Source of the DNA: Cohnella sp. WQ 127256
GTDB taxonomy: Bacteria > Bacillota > Bacilli > Paenibacillales > Paenibacillaceae
Assembly: GCF_024519285.1 (NCBI RefSeq)
Contig: NZ_JAMZCY010000008.1
Coordinates: forward strand, 1 to 64,000
Direction of reading: 5' to 3'
Length of the DNA: 64,000 bases
Under the pieces are notes generated by a model. It was not told the origin of the DNA, searched no databases, and saw nothing but the letters and a program-made list of their open reading frames with translations. The translations under genes and the position numbers were made by a program. The stretch's first letter is position 1. Every line of letters starts with the position of its first letter. This document shows, in pieces, positions 10,201 through 19,012 of the stretch.

Positions 10201-12044
10201 ACGACGGAACGATAGATTCCACAGACACATACACGGTGGAACTTACGGTCAACACTGTGCCTGTTCGTCAAGCGGACGTGGGTGCGACAGCAGAAGCGAT
10301 TGTGACGGTGAACACGCCGTATACGCTTGATCTTACCACGGTTTTTGAAGATGCGGACGGCGACGGACTGACTTACAAGGTATCCGTAAATGGAGCGACG
10401 GTGGTAGCGGCTAACGAGAATTATACGTACACGCCGACTACGGCAGGTACAGTAACGTTAGTCTTTACCGCGAACGACGGAACGATAGATTCCACAGACA
10501 CATACACGGTGGAGCTTACGGTCAACACGGTGCCTAATCGTAAAGCAGACGTGACTGCAACTAAGGATGTAGCTTTGACGGTAAACACGTCGTATACGCT
10601 CGATCTTGCAACGGTTTTTGAAGATGCGGATGACGATGGATTGACTTACAAGGTATCCGTAGATGGTACTGCAGCGGAAGCTGCAAACAGTACCTACACG
10701 TACACGCCGACTTCTGTTGGGACAATGACACTGGTTTTTACAGCCCATGATGGATCAGCAGCTTCCGCCGACACGTATACAGTGAAATTGATAGTATCGC
10801 AGCCAAGTAACGGTAACGGCAATAGTAATAGTGGCGGCAATGGAGGCGGAAGTAGCACTCGGACAACAGATTACAATGTAACGATTACAGGCCCTGTAGG
10901 AACAACGCTTCCGGTTAAGGTAGATTCGACGAAAGGTCTTGCTTCGATATCTGTTGGAGCATTGACGGAAAAGATTTTTAACGCTGAAAACAAGACAATT
11001 ATCACCTTTCCGGTTATTCCTGATGTAAAGGCTTATACGATTGAAATGCTGGCCACATCTTTGTCTAATAGGATAAGAACTGGTGAGCTGGTTTTCAAAA
11101 CTTCGGCTGGTAGTATCACGATTCCAGACGACATGCTTAGAGGCGTAGCAGATATTGATGGAAAAGTCGCAAGCATTACAGTCGGCATAGGCAATAAAAA
11201 TCAATTATCCGCAAAAGCAGCGGCAGATGTAGGTGACCGACCGCTAGTGGAGCTTACCTTGGCACTGAATGGAATAAAGACGTCTTGGAATAATCCGGCT
11301 TCCCCTGTTAGGATCAGTATTCCATACGTGCCGACAGCCGAGGAATTAAAGGATCCTGAGCATATTGTCATTTGGTATATCGACGGTAGCGGCAATGCTG
11401 TCTCTGTTCCGAGTGGTCGTTACGATAAGGAGAGCGGGACGGTGACCTTTGTCACGACTCACTTCAGTACTTACGCAGTGGCTTATGTGCATAAAGTTTT
11501 TGGAGATCTAGGTGGCTTGAATTGGGCGAAACATCCTATCGAGGTCATGGCTTCCAAGGGGATTATCAGCGGTACATTGGCTGAGATGTTCGCGCCGACA
11601 GCTCCGATCACGCGAGCTGATTATCTTGTTCTGCTGGTGAAGACATTAGGATTAACAGCGGAGTTTAACGGCAGCGGCAGCTTCGCTGATGTAGATTCGA
11701 ATGCCTATTATTATGAAGCGCTGGGGATTGCAAAGCAGATAGGTATAGCTGAGGGGAATGGCAGCAATGAATTCCACCCAAAGGAGCAAATCTCAAGGCA
11801 GGATATGATGGTACTGACTGCCCGTGCCCTCACGAAGTTCAAGGGCTTGAAAGTTGCCAATAATCTAACAGGAATGGAGCAATATAGCGACAAGAAGGAT
11901 GTTGCTGTGTATGCGGAGTCCAGCTTGAAAATATTGGCGCAGGCAGGTCTAATCACCGGATCCGGTGGCAAGCTTAATCCTCGAGCGCTAACTCTGCGAG
12001 CTGAAGCAGCGGTATTTCTGTACCGGATCTACAACCAATACTAA
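7263..12044 (+). CDS. Secreted GLUG-repeat, Ig-repeat and SLH surface protein
   Basis: A 1593-residue protein with an N-terminal signal peptide (basic start, hydrophobic core, likely cut near KAVYAEE). Residues about 140-400 hold GLUG-type repeats (GGLVG.NSG, SYSTG), which form a beta-helix-like fold in surface proteins. Residues about 455-540 resemble an atrophied bacterial Ig domain. About 550-1180 are seven cadherin/Ig-like modules of some 91 residues (PYTLDL..VFEDADGDGLTY). A Gly/Asn/Ser-rich linker and a ZU5-like region ending VTTHFSTYAVAYV follow, then three SLH domains (about 1410-1593). The SLH domains are clearly diverged from the other SLH genes in this window (for example ITRADYLVLL), so it belongs to a separate lineage. 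GGAGG lies 8 bp before the ATG. Its role is unknown; adhesion or matrix is likely. Confidence 0.92.
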   Translation: MNRRGLNRATVVLIVISMIAGMLLTMGMPKAVYAEEDTVNFSGGEGTLENPYKVATALELSHVNIPGPGAYFEQAAHIELTGNWMPLGTFRGIYDGNDFIVSNMTINSSENKVGLFSELSSGAVLKNIKLDNFNINTTGVDSFVGSLVGHINVNATIRDSTSSGVITFTDSNYVGGLAGYNEGSVSESSSKATITSLGSDNFSAGGLVGSNSGTISGSNTSGSLTVNHQQAYAGGLVGTNSGSVNDSGSSNTVTAGDIASVGGLVGNNFSNGTISGSYSTGSVSGNTNSVVGGLIGRNSGSINGSYSTGSAIAGSGGMAGGLIGYKANGSIDNSYSTGNASGNGAVFVGGLVGFNSGGDVSNSYSTGSASGGTDANGGLIGFKQGVGDVNNSYYYSTGGITSNGGTPKNAAELMQQTTFSSWNFNTIWRIAEGYTYPSLIWQPLSANESTAFDYRDLTWNFIKGVNSTENDVTEDLNLPAIGPAGSTIMWSVSQSGLINTGTGKVTRATDDDHEVTLTATISKSGGLTRTKQFILTVIEAPNNKPSRRPTVNATATAKVTVNTEYSIDLSTIFEDVDGDPLSYFVSIEGTAAEIAATAYTYTPTAAGTVTLVFTVSDGEELSNDTYTVELTANTMPVRKADVTATDEVALTVNAPYTLDLSTVFEDADGEGLTYKVSVNGATAVTAITAYTYTPTTAGTVTLVFTANDGTIDSIDTYTVELTVNTVPVRQADVGATAEAIVTVNTPYTLDLATVFEDADGDGMTYKVVVDGAAAVVADENYTYTPVVAGTVTVVFTANDGTIDSTDTYTVELTVNTVPVRQADVGATAEAIVTVNTPYTLDLTTVFEDADGDGLTYKVAVDGAVAVVANENYTYTPTTAGTVTLVFIANDGTIDSTDTYTVELTVNTVPVRQADVGATAEAIVTVNTPYTLDLTTVFEDADGDGLTYKVAVDGAVAVVANENYTYTPTTAGTVTLVFIANDGTIDSTDTYTVELTVNTVPVRQADVGATAEAIVTVNTPYTLDLTTVFEDADGDGLTYKVSVNGATVVAANENYTYTPTTAGTVTLVFTANDGTIDSTDTYTVELTVNTVPNRKADVTATKDVALTVNTSYTLDLATVFEDADDDGLTYKVSVDGTAAEAANSTYTYTPTSVGTMTLVFTAHDGSAASADTYTVKLIVSQPSNGNGNSNSGGNGGGSSTRTTDYNVTITGPVGTTLPVKVDSTKGLASISVGALTEKIFNAENKTIITFPVIPDVKAYTIEMLATSLSNRIRTGELVFKTSAGSITIPDDMLRGVADIDGKVASITVGIGNKNQLSAKAAADVGDRPLVELTLALNGIKTSWNNPASPVRISIPYVPTAEELKDPEHIVIWYIDGSGNAVSVPSGRYDKESGTVTFVTTHFSTYAVAYVHKVFGDLGGLNWAKHPIEVMASKGIISGTLAEMFAPTAPITRADYLVLLVKTLGLTAEFNGSGSFADVDSNAYYYEALGIAKQIGIAEGNGSNEFHPKEQISRQDMMVLTARALTKFKGLKVANNLTGMEQYSDKKDVAVYAESSLKILAQAGLITGSGGKLNPRALTLRAEAAVFLYRIYNQY
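9441..10532 (+). repeat. Four near-identical 273-bp tandem repeats
   Basis: CCTGTTCGTCAAGCGGACGT recurs at 9441, 9714, 9987 and 10260, an exact 273-bp period. A more diverged fifth unit starts at 10533 and two diverged units precede. The units at 9714 and 9987 encode identical 91-residue domains, which points to recent duplication or gene conversion. Confidence 0.95.
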
Positions 12045-12086
12045 TTTGAAGTTGCACTCATAACGGACAATATATTTTAGTGGACA

Positions 12087-12119
12087 AAACACCGCGAAGC
12101 ATGACGCTTCGCGGTGTTT
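12087..12119. terminator. Probable bidirectional terminator between convergent genes
   Basis: A perfect 14-bp stem AAACACCGCGAAGC / GCTTCGCGGTGTTT with a 5-base loop. It is flanked by short T stretches on both strands and lies between two genes that converge on it. Confidence 0.85.
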
Positions 12120-12173
12120 GCTTGTAAAGAAAAAAGCGTTGAAGTTGTTAGAGCAGTTATTGGCATTTTAATC

Positions 12174-15100
12174 CTACACAAGTCGCTCCGTATCTTGAGT
12201 CCGCTCTGCGAGGACACGCATCAAGCCCTGTAATACGTGCATTTGCTGGAAGCAGAAAGTGAATACTTGTTCCCTTGTGAGCTCTAGCAATATTGTTCGG
12301 CTGCTTGCCGTACAATCTGCTGAACGGGGTTGTCCATCGATCATCGCCATCTCACCGAATATTTGCCCTACGCCAAGTGATGCGAGATTCTCAGAGCCTT
12401 TATGGACTTGTATTGTACCCTGGATAATTCCGTATAGGGTGTGTCCATCCTCGCCTATCGAGCATATTTTCTCGCCAGTCTCATAAACCGACTCCTCGAC
12501 CATATGAGCAAGCTTAATAAAGTCCTCTTGCGAGCAGTGGGCAAAAAGGCTTATTTTTTGTAGCACCAATATCCGTCGTATTATGACTTCATTCTTGCCC
12601 TGAGCTGCTAGTGCCTGAAGAGTACCCTCATTATCGTGAGGAATATGCTGTTCACCGTCAGTTATCTCTTGGGCAGCTCCCGATAATGAAGTGGTGGTGA
12701 TTCTCTCATTCGTGGAGCGTAAGCGACGTGATAATAGCTTCATCATCTCCATAGCAATCTCTGTACGATCGAAGATGATTTCATAGAAGGCACTCGACGT
12801 TAACTCGCAGAGCACAACATCCTCCTCAGCGATTACAGTTGCGGATCGCAGCCTCTGTGTGATGACACTCATCTCGCCAAAATAATCATATGCCCCGAGC
12901 TCATTTATTTTGACGGAGTTGATATAGACGCCAGTTGTTCCTTGCTCGATCAGATATAGCGAATTCCCAATGTCCAGCTCACGTACGATCTCTGCTCCCT
13001 TATTGAACGATACAACTTGAAGATGCTGAGCGATACTGAATAAATCTCGACCTGATAGTCCGTTAAACAAGGATACATGCTTCAATAAGTGAATTTGTTT
13101 CATTAGTTGATGCATCTCGCCGCCTTGATCTTCAGTGACTTTCCCATGATCGATATTCAGATTAATCCAGAGATCACCTTGGTTATAGAACCATTTAAGC
13201 GCCTCATCTATGCGTGATTGGGCAGGTGTTTCATTTCCGCCGGTGGATGAGAGGGAGATGATTCTCGTTATCTCTGTACGTACTTTTCCAGTGAGAAGCT
13301 GGTCAATGATCTCAGCCGCATTAGCCTGCTGTCTGGAGTCCCCTTCTGACCAATTGGAATAAACAGCATTCATAGTTTTGGAATCATAGAGTAAGGCTAG
13401 TAATTGAAATATCCGCTTCACATGACGAATTCGCATGTGCTCGATCGCCTCAGAGAGTTCCGCTCTAATCAAATTGCCGAGAGCTTTCTGATGCTCCACC
13501 CATTCCCAATAGGCAGAAATTTCGTGAGCCAATAGATGCTCTCCATGCTTTCTATCCACTTGACAGGAGTCTGAGCCGTCATGGATTCGAGATGCCGATT
13601 CTAATGCTTTCACGCGAAGCTCATTCGAATAACCTAAATAATGGCGTAACAACGAATCCAATGCGGCTTGTGTTCCTATTTTCTCCAATACAAGCGGCAA
13701 ATGTAGATGATCTTCCTTAGCGACCAAATAGGATTCAAGATGTGGAATAATAATAGCTTCATCATAAGCCTGCAACGCAGTGATGGCTTGCTGGCGAACT
13801 TCATGATCTTTAAGTAACGGAATAATAATAGGGATTAGCTCGGGTACACTTAATAAAGCTGCCGATTCCAGTGCTCGACTACGAACAAGGTGGGAGGGGT
13901 CATGAAGCATAGGAATAAGTGGTTTATAGAAGCTTGATATGCCAATGTGACCGAAAAGGCTCGCCATGGCTCTGCGTTCTTCTTCATCACTACTACCTAA
14001 TAATTGCTTCAATGTGGATACGGCATGGAACATGCCCTCGATCCCGTAATACTTAATCAATCCTACGATAGCCGCTGCACGAATATTGACGTCTTGTTCC
14101 TGCAAATAGGCGACAATTCGGTCCAATTGCTCTTCATTGGCATAAGCGGACAAAGCCAAGATCGCTTGGGTACGAATATTCACATCGGTATCTATGAGAT
14201 GGGGCTCAAGCCTAAGCTCTCCGCCAGGGGGAGTTGTCGTTTGGATGAACTTCAAAGCTTCGATTCGTACCTCTTGAACGGGGTGAAAGAGTAATCTCTT
14301 GATATGGAGATTCATATTAAACTCACGAATGCCTTGTAGAATAGAGAAGGCATATAAGGCTTCCTGCTTATCCTTGCTATGTAAAGCAGTAATCAATAGT
14401 TCAATGCTGGCGGGATCAATGAAATCAAGCTCATTCTGCATATCCATTCCCTTGGATTGTAGAGTGGATAACAGCATAGTTAGATATGTTTTCTTGATCT
14501 TAATTGCTGCAACAATACAACAACCGATCAAGGTGAGGATTAAATAGCTGAAATGCTCCACTGCGAGCCATTGGGATAACACGATTAGACTGATAGCGGC
14601 TACGCCTTTAGCGCCGTTCCGAACAATTCCATCAAGGAATCCTTTGGCTTTACCGCGCCACTCTGGTGGAATAGGGAACATGATGAGCTGACTAACGGAG
14701 GAATAGATGGTATCGCCCAGTACTTTATCGCTTGCTTTAACCGCAGTAGCAATAGCCAGCACGGGCATAATTAGAAGTGCAAAGCTTCCGGTGAAGAGAA
14801 CGATCGGGAATACAAGGAGGGCGGTGATTACCCCGAAGCGGGTAATTAATTTTCCAGAGATGAATAATTGAACGAATAAAGCCAACAATCCCGCAAAGCC
14901 ATAGAAGCTCCCCATAAAACTAGCGAGTTCTTCATTCTGTAAGGTCCCTCGAAGGATAACCTTAAATTGATAATCAATCAGCGTAAGAGAAATGACTAGA
15001 GTGCCTGCCATAATGGCCACATATTTGAGATGAGGGACACTCTGTAATAGCCCTTGTTGCTCTACATTCGCTCGTGCTCGCACCGTAGAAGTTTTCTTAG

Positions 15101-15752
15101 CAGGGGGCTTAATAGCGAACATCTCAAGAGGGTTTCGCACACTTCGTATAAGAATAAGGACGAATAGCAGGCACATCAATTGAGCCCCAGCATAGATGAA
15201 TATGAGGTTGTCTGTGCCTAAGGACTGTACAAGCAGCTTCAAACCAAATCCACTAGCAATCCCGCCAACGATCCCCCCACTGCCAACCCAACCAATTGTA
15301 CGTTTGGCTTTACGCTGATCCATAATCGAGGTTGCGAACTGCCAGAAGCAGACAATCATAAGGAAATTCAACACATCGTACCCAATATAGATAACGGGAA
15401 ATATCCAGCTATAACCGATACCGACGATCATTCGCGAAGTGAAGGCTAATACCGAGGCGATGATAATAACTCCAACGACTAATTGATCGGTGCGGTAGCG
15501 TCCGCAGCATTTTTGATAGATAAATCCAGATAACAGAAGAGTGGCGGCTTGGGGTAAGTACATATAAGATAAAATAGAGGCATCATACCTACTGAGGAAT
15601 AACGTATCAGCAGCAGTCCGACCGATCGTCGAAGCGGAGACGACAAAGAACAAATATCCGAATAAAAAGATGATTTTGGTATATTCAGCTCGGTCAGATT
15701 TGAACTGACGTGAGACCAGGGTAAGTGGATTTCCGAAGCGATTGCTCGACAT
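12174..15752 (-). CDS. Nucleotide-transporter-like membrane protein fused to HEAT repeats and two cNMP-binding domains
   Basis: A 1192-residue protein. Residues about 25-420 form roughly ten to twelve membrane helices related to the ATP/ADP antiporter (Npt1/Npt2, major facilitator) family, with the typical WVGSGGIVGG stretch near 155-165. Residues about 450-720 are HEAT-like helical repeats (HLIDTDVNIRTQAILALSAY and similar). Two cyclic-nucleotide-binding folds follow, near 895-1010 (FGEMSV, Arg in RLRSATV) and 1065-1185 (FGEMAM, Arg in QPRSAD); both keep the phosphate-binding Gly-Glu and Arg. In plant and parasite relatives the transporter part exchanges ATP for ADP; here the substrate is unknown. 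The cytoplasmic HEAT/cNMP tail suggests ligand-gated transport or sensing. GAGG lies about 10 bp before the ATG. It is monocistronic. Confidence 0.85.
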   Translation of the reverse strand: MSSNRFGNPLTLVSRQFKSDRAEYTKIIFLFGYLFFVVSASTIGRTAADTLFLSRYDASILSYMYLPQAATLLLSGFIYQKCCGRYRTDQLVVGVIIIASVLAFTSRMIVGIGYSWIFPVIYIGYDVLNFLMIVCFWQFATSIMDQRKAKRTIGWVGSGGIVGGIASGFGLKLLVQSLGTDNLIFIYAGAQLMCLLFVLILIRSVRNPLEMFAIKPPAKKTSTVRARANVEQQGLLQSVPHLKYVAIMAGTLVISLTLIDYQFKVILRGTLQNEELASFMGSFYGFAGLLALFVQLFISGKLITRFGVITALLVFPIVLFTGSFALLIMPVLAIATAVKASDKVLGDTIYSSVSQLIMFPIPPEWRGKAKGFLDGIVRNGAKGVAAISLIVLSQWLAVEHFSYLILTLIGCCIVAAIKIKKTYLTMLLSTLQSKGMDMQNELDFIDPASIELLITALHSKDKQEALYAFSILQGIREFNMNLHIKRLLFHPVQEVRIEALKFIQTTTPPGGELRLEPHLIDTDVNIRTQAILALSAYANEEQLDRIVAYLQEQDVNIRAAAIVGLIKYYGIEGMFHAVSTLKQLLGSSDEEERRAMASLFGHIGISSFYKPLIPMLHDPSHLVRSRALESAALLSVPELIPIIIPLLKDHEVRQQAITALQAYDEAIIIPHLESYLVAKEDHLHLPLVLEKIGTQAALDSLLRHYLGYSNELRVKALESASRIHDGSDSCQVDRKHGEHLLAHEISAYWEWVEHQKALGNLIRAELSEAIEHMRIRHVKRIFQLLALLYDSKTMNAVYSNWSEGDSRQQANAAEIIDQLLTGKVRTEITRIISLSSTGGNETPAQSRIDEALKWFYNQGDLWINLNIDHGKVTEDQGGEMHQLMKQIHLLKHVSLFNGLSGRDLFSIAQHLQVVSFNKGAEIVRELDIGNSLYLIEQGTTGVYINSVKINELGAYDYFGEMSVITQRLRSATVIAEEDVVLCELTSSAFYEIIFDRTEIAMEMMKLLSRRLRSTNERITTTSLSGAAQEITDGEQHIPHDNEGTLQALAAQGKNEVIIRRILVLQKISLFAHCSQEDFIKLAHMVEESVYETGEKICSIGEDGHTLYGIIQGTIQVHKGSENLASLGVGQIFGEMAMIDGQPRSADCTASSRTILLELTREQVFTFCFQQMHVLQGLMRVLAERTQDTERLV

Positions 15753-15814
15753 GGAGCGTGATCCTCATTTCTACATTTCTATTAATTTCCATAATCTATA
15801 GATAGGAATTATAT

Positions 15815-15864
15815 ATGAAAAATAGAAACAGGGCTACCCATGAGGATAGCCCTGTTTCTATTTT
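15815..15864 (-). terminator. Terminator of the peptidase-ABC-creatininase operon
   Basis: A perfect 18-bp stem (AAAATAGAAACAGGGCTA at 15819-15836 with its complement at 15847-15864), with a T-rich tail on the minus strand. It sits just after the creatininase-family stop codon and directly upstream of the next minus-strand gene. Confidence 0.93.
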
Positions 15865-15872
15865 ATACAAAT

Positions 15873-16622
15873 TTACTTCTTGAAGCCGTAATTCCAGTTC
15901 GTCTTATCCATCTCACGAATGAAATTTTCCAACACGTTAAGCACGGCTTCCTCAAGCTTCAGGCCCTTTTCCTTAGTTGCAACACTAGGATCCCCCGATG
16001 CTCCGGTATCGGTGAGCTCATCGAATCTCCACTTAATGTCGACGAACTCCGGAAGGTTAGGTACGACGCCCTTCGCGTGCTCCATCTCGATTAAGTCCTC
16101 GAAGAGGGCAAGACCAATGGAGGTTTCTCCTTCACCGGCATGTCCAAGACCATTCCATACCTCGAACATGTCATCGGGTACCAGTTTGCCAGCGGCAACC
16201 CACCAGTCGTTAAGACTAGCGATAGTAACCTCGGGATGCTGAACCTTGACGGATCTGGCGGCAAGCTCGATCGGAGCGATATTACCATCATGTCCATTCA
16301 TGATAATGATCTTCTTGATCCCGTTACGTACGATCTCGCTTAATACTTCCTTGATCATATTCGTTGTTGTCTCAGGTGATAGGCTGACCGTGAATGGAAG
16401 CTTGTTATAATGCTGACTCAATCCGTAATTGATCGGTGGAAGGACCATTAAGCCTTCAACACGTTCTGCTAGTTTCTCACTGATAATATTAGCGGTTAAG
16501 GCATCGGTTCCGAATGGCATATGGTATCCATGGTTCTCGAATGCTCCGACGCCGATAATGACCTTGTCGATCTTGCTCTTGTTGTACTGGTTGCCAGTCA
16601 TTTTTGATCCGATGAACGCCAT
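15873..16622 (-). CDS. Creatininase-family metal-dependent amidohydrolase
   Basis: A 249-residue protein of normal length for the creatininase fold (PF02633). Motifs in order are GAFENHGYHMPFGTD (Glu29, His31 and Asp40 as metal ligands), NGHDGN near 120 (family NGHGGN) and GHAGEGETS near 170, which supplies a His and the ligand Glu. Family members hydrolyse cyclic or linear amides such as creatinine, and related enzymes act on formamides or amino-sugar derivatives. Nothing here fixes the substrate, and creatinine is not implied. AAGGAGT lies 8 bp before the ATG. It is the last gene of an operon with a binding protein, ABC transporter and asparaginase-like hydrolase, so it probably acts on the imported compound or a cleavage product of it. 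Confidence 0.87.
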   Translation of the reverse strand: MAFIGSKMTGNQYNKSKIDKVIIGVGAFENHGYHMPFGTDALTANIISEKLAERVEGLMVLPPINYGLSQHYNKLPFTVSLSPETTTNMIKEVLSEIVRNGIKKIIIMNGHDGNIAPIELAARSVKVQHPEVTIASLNDWWVAAGKLVPDDMFEVWNGLGHAGEGETSIGLALFEDLIEMEHAKGVVPNLPEFVDIKWRFDELTDTGASGDPSVATKEKGLKLEEAVLNVLENFIREMDKTNWNYGFKK

Positions 16623-16653
16623 AGCGATTCACTCCTTATTCATTACATCTTCA

Positions 16654-17874
16654 TTACTGGGGAGTAACATTATCTGCAAACTCGAATTTGCCTTCATTGA
16701 CTTTGATGATCGTAACGCTCTTAGAAGGTACGCGGCTTGTCTCATAGCTGATCTCGCCGGTTACAGCTTTGAAGCCTTTGGTATCGTTCAATGCATCGCG
16801 AATCGCCTTCGGATCTTCGCTTCCAGCACGTGTGATCGCATCAGCGATAAGTTTCATGGCATCATAACCAAGCGCTGCAAAACCATTCTCAGGCGCATGA
16901 CCTGTCTTAGCCGTATAAGCAGCAACGAAGTCGCTTACGATTGGATCGGAATTTCCTAGAGCAACGTGAGTTGCAAAATAAACATTGTTGGATTGTGGGA
17001 CGCCGCCCATCTCTACGATTGCCGGAGTGTCGAATCCATCAGCGGAAACAATCGGAATGTTGATTCCTTTGTCACGGATTTGCTTGATCACGATACCTGC
17101 TTTATCCGGTAGTGCGGACACCATCAGAATGTCTGGTGGAGTGGGAAGGCTTTGCAGACGGGTAATTTGAGCAGAGAAATCATTATCGGCAGCGCCGTCG
17201 TATTTATCTTCAAGTACAATCTCTCCACCTTTGCCTGTAAAGCGTTCTTTGAAAAATACAGAAACATTATTCGTGAAGTCCGAGGAAGTGTCCGTCAATA
17301 CCCAAGCCGTTTTTGCGTTCAGCTTATCCATGGAATAATCAGAAATGGCATAGGATTGCGCATCATCACCGAAAGCGGCCATAAACATATAGTCGCCAAC
17401 AAGCTCGGGAATGAGGGGGGAAGTCGCTCCGGAGGTTACGAAAGGGATACCGGCAGCTTGTGCAACAGGGCCTGCAGCAGTAGCGAATGTTGTGTCGCTA
17501 AATCCGGCTACAGCAACGACTTTGTGTACGTCGATTAGCTCTTGCATGCCATTGGTAGCCGATGTGGAATCGGTCTTGGCATCGATGGAAATGACTTTGA
17601 TTGTCTTACCATTAATACCGCCATTAGCGTTTATTTCTTCTGCAGCCAGCTGGAAGCCTGCTAATGAAGGGCCGTCAAGGGAAGCTTGTCCACCCGTTAC
17701 GTTGAAAAGTGCACCGATATTAATCTCGCCACCAGAAGGCTCGCCGGAGGCGGATGCACTTGCTGAAGGACTGCTTGCTGGGCTACTTGAAGCATTACCT
17801 GCATTATTGTTGTTATTGCCGCAAGCGGAAAGTACGAGAACTAGGGAAATCATTAGGAATAGTAGTTTTTTCAT
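16654..17874 (-). CDS. Lipoprotein substrate-binding protein, branched-chain amino acid/amide ABC type
   Basis: A 406-residue lipoprotein. The signal peptide ends in the lipobox LSAC (cysteine 18), followed by an Asn-rich and Ser/Ala-rich tether, then a type I periplasmic-binding fold (Peripla_BP_6) that begins INIGALFNVTGGQASLDG. This LivJ/LivK-like family also serves urea, short amides and other nitrogen compounds, so leucine should not be assumed. GGGAGAG precedes the ATG. It is encoded after the permeases, 129 bp downstream of the livM-like gene; I see no clear terminator or promoter in that gap. It delivers substrate to the membrane parts encoded upstream. Confidence 0.9.
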   Translation of the reverse strand: MKKLLFLMISLVLVLSACGNNNNNAGNASSSPASSPSASASASGEPSGGEINIGALFNVTGGQASLDGPSLAGFQLAAEEINANGGINGKTIKVISIDAKTDSTSATNGMQELIDVHKVVAVAGFSDTTFATAAGPVAQAAGIPFVTSGATSPLIPELVGDYMFMAAFGDDAQSYAISDYSMDKLNAKTAWVLTDTSSDFTNNVSVFFKERFTGKGGEIVLEDKYDGAADNDFSAQITRLQSLPTPPDILMVSALPDKAGIVIKQIRDKGINIPIVSADGFDTPAIVEMGGVPQSNNVYFATHVALGNSDPIVSDFVAAYTAKTGHAPENGFAALGYDAMKLIADAITRAGSEDPKAIRDALNDTKGFKAVTGEISYETSRVPSKSVTIIKVNEGKFEFADNVTPQ

Positions 17875-18003
17875 GTGTTTCTCTCCCTCTATTTATGTTT
17901 GTAGGTGTAACAATAGGTGAAACGACAAGCAGATCGGACCCGCAACACTGCAACACTCGGCTTCACATGGTGCTCACCCCCCGGAATAAAAATAAGAGCG
18001 CAT

Positions 18004-19008
18004 TTATTTACCTAATAGACCTTTGGGTCTAAGGATAATGATGATGATCAGAGTCAGAGACATGATGATTTGACTTAGACCGTACATTTGGGGAAGTTGA
18101 ACACCGAACACATCGATTCCACGCTCTAGCTTATTGAGTAGTAATTCAGGAATCAACGTAACCAGCACGGCTCCAAGCACAGCGCCAGGAATGCTACCCG
18201 TGCCACCGATCACGAGCATGAGTACAAGCCCGAAGGTCATCGCATAGGAGAACATATTCGGATTAATGCTCGTAATTAAGTGTCCATACAGGCTACCGCC
18301 GATCGCCGCGAAAAAAGCACCGGTGGCGAAGGATAGCACTTTGTGTTTGACGACTTTGACTCCCATGGCTTCTGCAGCTAGATCATCCTCACGGATGGCT
18401 TTCATCGCGCGTCCGTAAGCGGAGTGAAGTAGACGCCATACGACGTAAATAGTGATGGCGGCGATGATATAAACCCACCACATATTCATCACTCGCGGCA
18501 TACCGGAGATTCCACTTTTACCACGGGTGAAGTCGGTAAGGTTGGAGGCTAATACGTTGATGATAACGGTGAACCCAAGCGTCGATACAGCGAGATAGTG
18601 GCCATGAAGCTTTAGCACGGAAACCCCGATAATTAAGGAACAGATGACGGCAAGAAGCCCACCAAACAATAATGCAACAGCGAAGGGAAGCTCAATCGAT
18701 TGCAGCCAATCCGGCATATTAGGGAAGAGCAGCGGCTTGCGATGGGCAGGATAGGTAAGTATGGCGGTTGTGTAAGCACCTACGGCCATAAACCCGGCGT
18801 GACCCAGCGAGAAGATTCCCGTATATCCATTCGTAATGTTCAGGCTGACTACGAGAATGATATTAACTCCGACAAGATTAATAATCCGAAGGTAATAGGC
18901 ATTAAACATAAAGTTGGCGACGATGAGGAATATAACGACGGCGGCTAGGAACAGCAGTCTGGCCGTCCTGCTGCTTAGAAAATTACGAATATGGCTAGTA
19001 GCTGTCAT
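18004..19008 (-). CDS. livM: LivM-like ABC permease
   Basis: An inner-membrane permease of the hydrophobic/branched-chain amino acid transporter family, 334 residues from the ATG at 19008. I prefer that start because GGAGGG lies 9 bp before it; a longer frame back to 19074 would overlap the livH-like gene. It has about ten hydrophobic helices, the family stretch NGYTGIFSLGHAGFMAVGAY and a conserved loop AIREDDLAAEAMGV, which contacts the ATPase. It pairs with the LivH-like subunit, whose stop is only 4 bp upstream. The gene name reflects family membership, not a proven substrate. Confidence 0.92.
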   Translation of the reverse strand: MTATSHIRNFLSSRTARLLFLAAVVIFLIVANFMFNAYYLRIINLVGVNIILVVSLNITNGYTGIFSLGHAGFMAVGAYTTAILTYPAHRKPLLFPNMPDWLQSIELPFAVALLFGGLLAVICSLIIGVSVLKLHGHYLAVSTLGFTVIINVLASNLTDFTRGKSGISGMPRVMNMWWVYIIAAITIYVVWRLLHSAYGRAMKAIREDDLAAEAMGVKVVKHKVLSFATGAFFAAIGGSLYGHLITSINPNMFSYAMTFGLVLMLVIGGTGSIPGAVLGAVLVTLIPELLLNKLERGIDVFGVQLPQMYGLSQIIMSLTLIIIIILRPKGLLGK

Positions 19009-19012
19009 TGCC

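Noticed and set aside
9441..10532. Regular repeats considered as a CRISPR array
   Set aside because: Units are 273 bp, contiguous and in a continuous reading frame, with no 20-40 bp repeats separated by unique spacers. The same applies to the 306-bp and 648-bp arrays.
15873..16622. True creatininase acting in creatinine breakdown
   Set aside because: The family is broad, and no creatinase or sarcosine oxidase gene is nearby, so a creatinine pathway is not supported.
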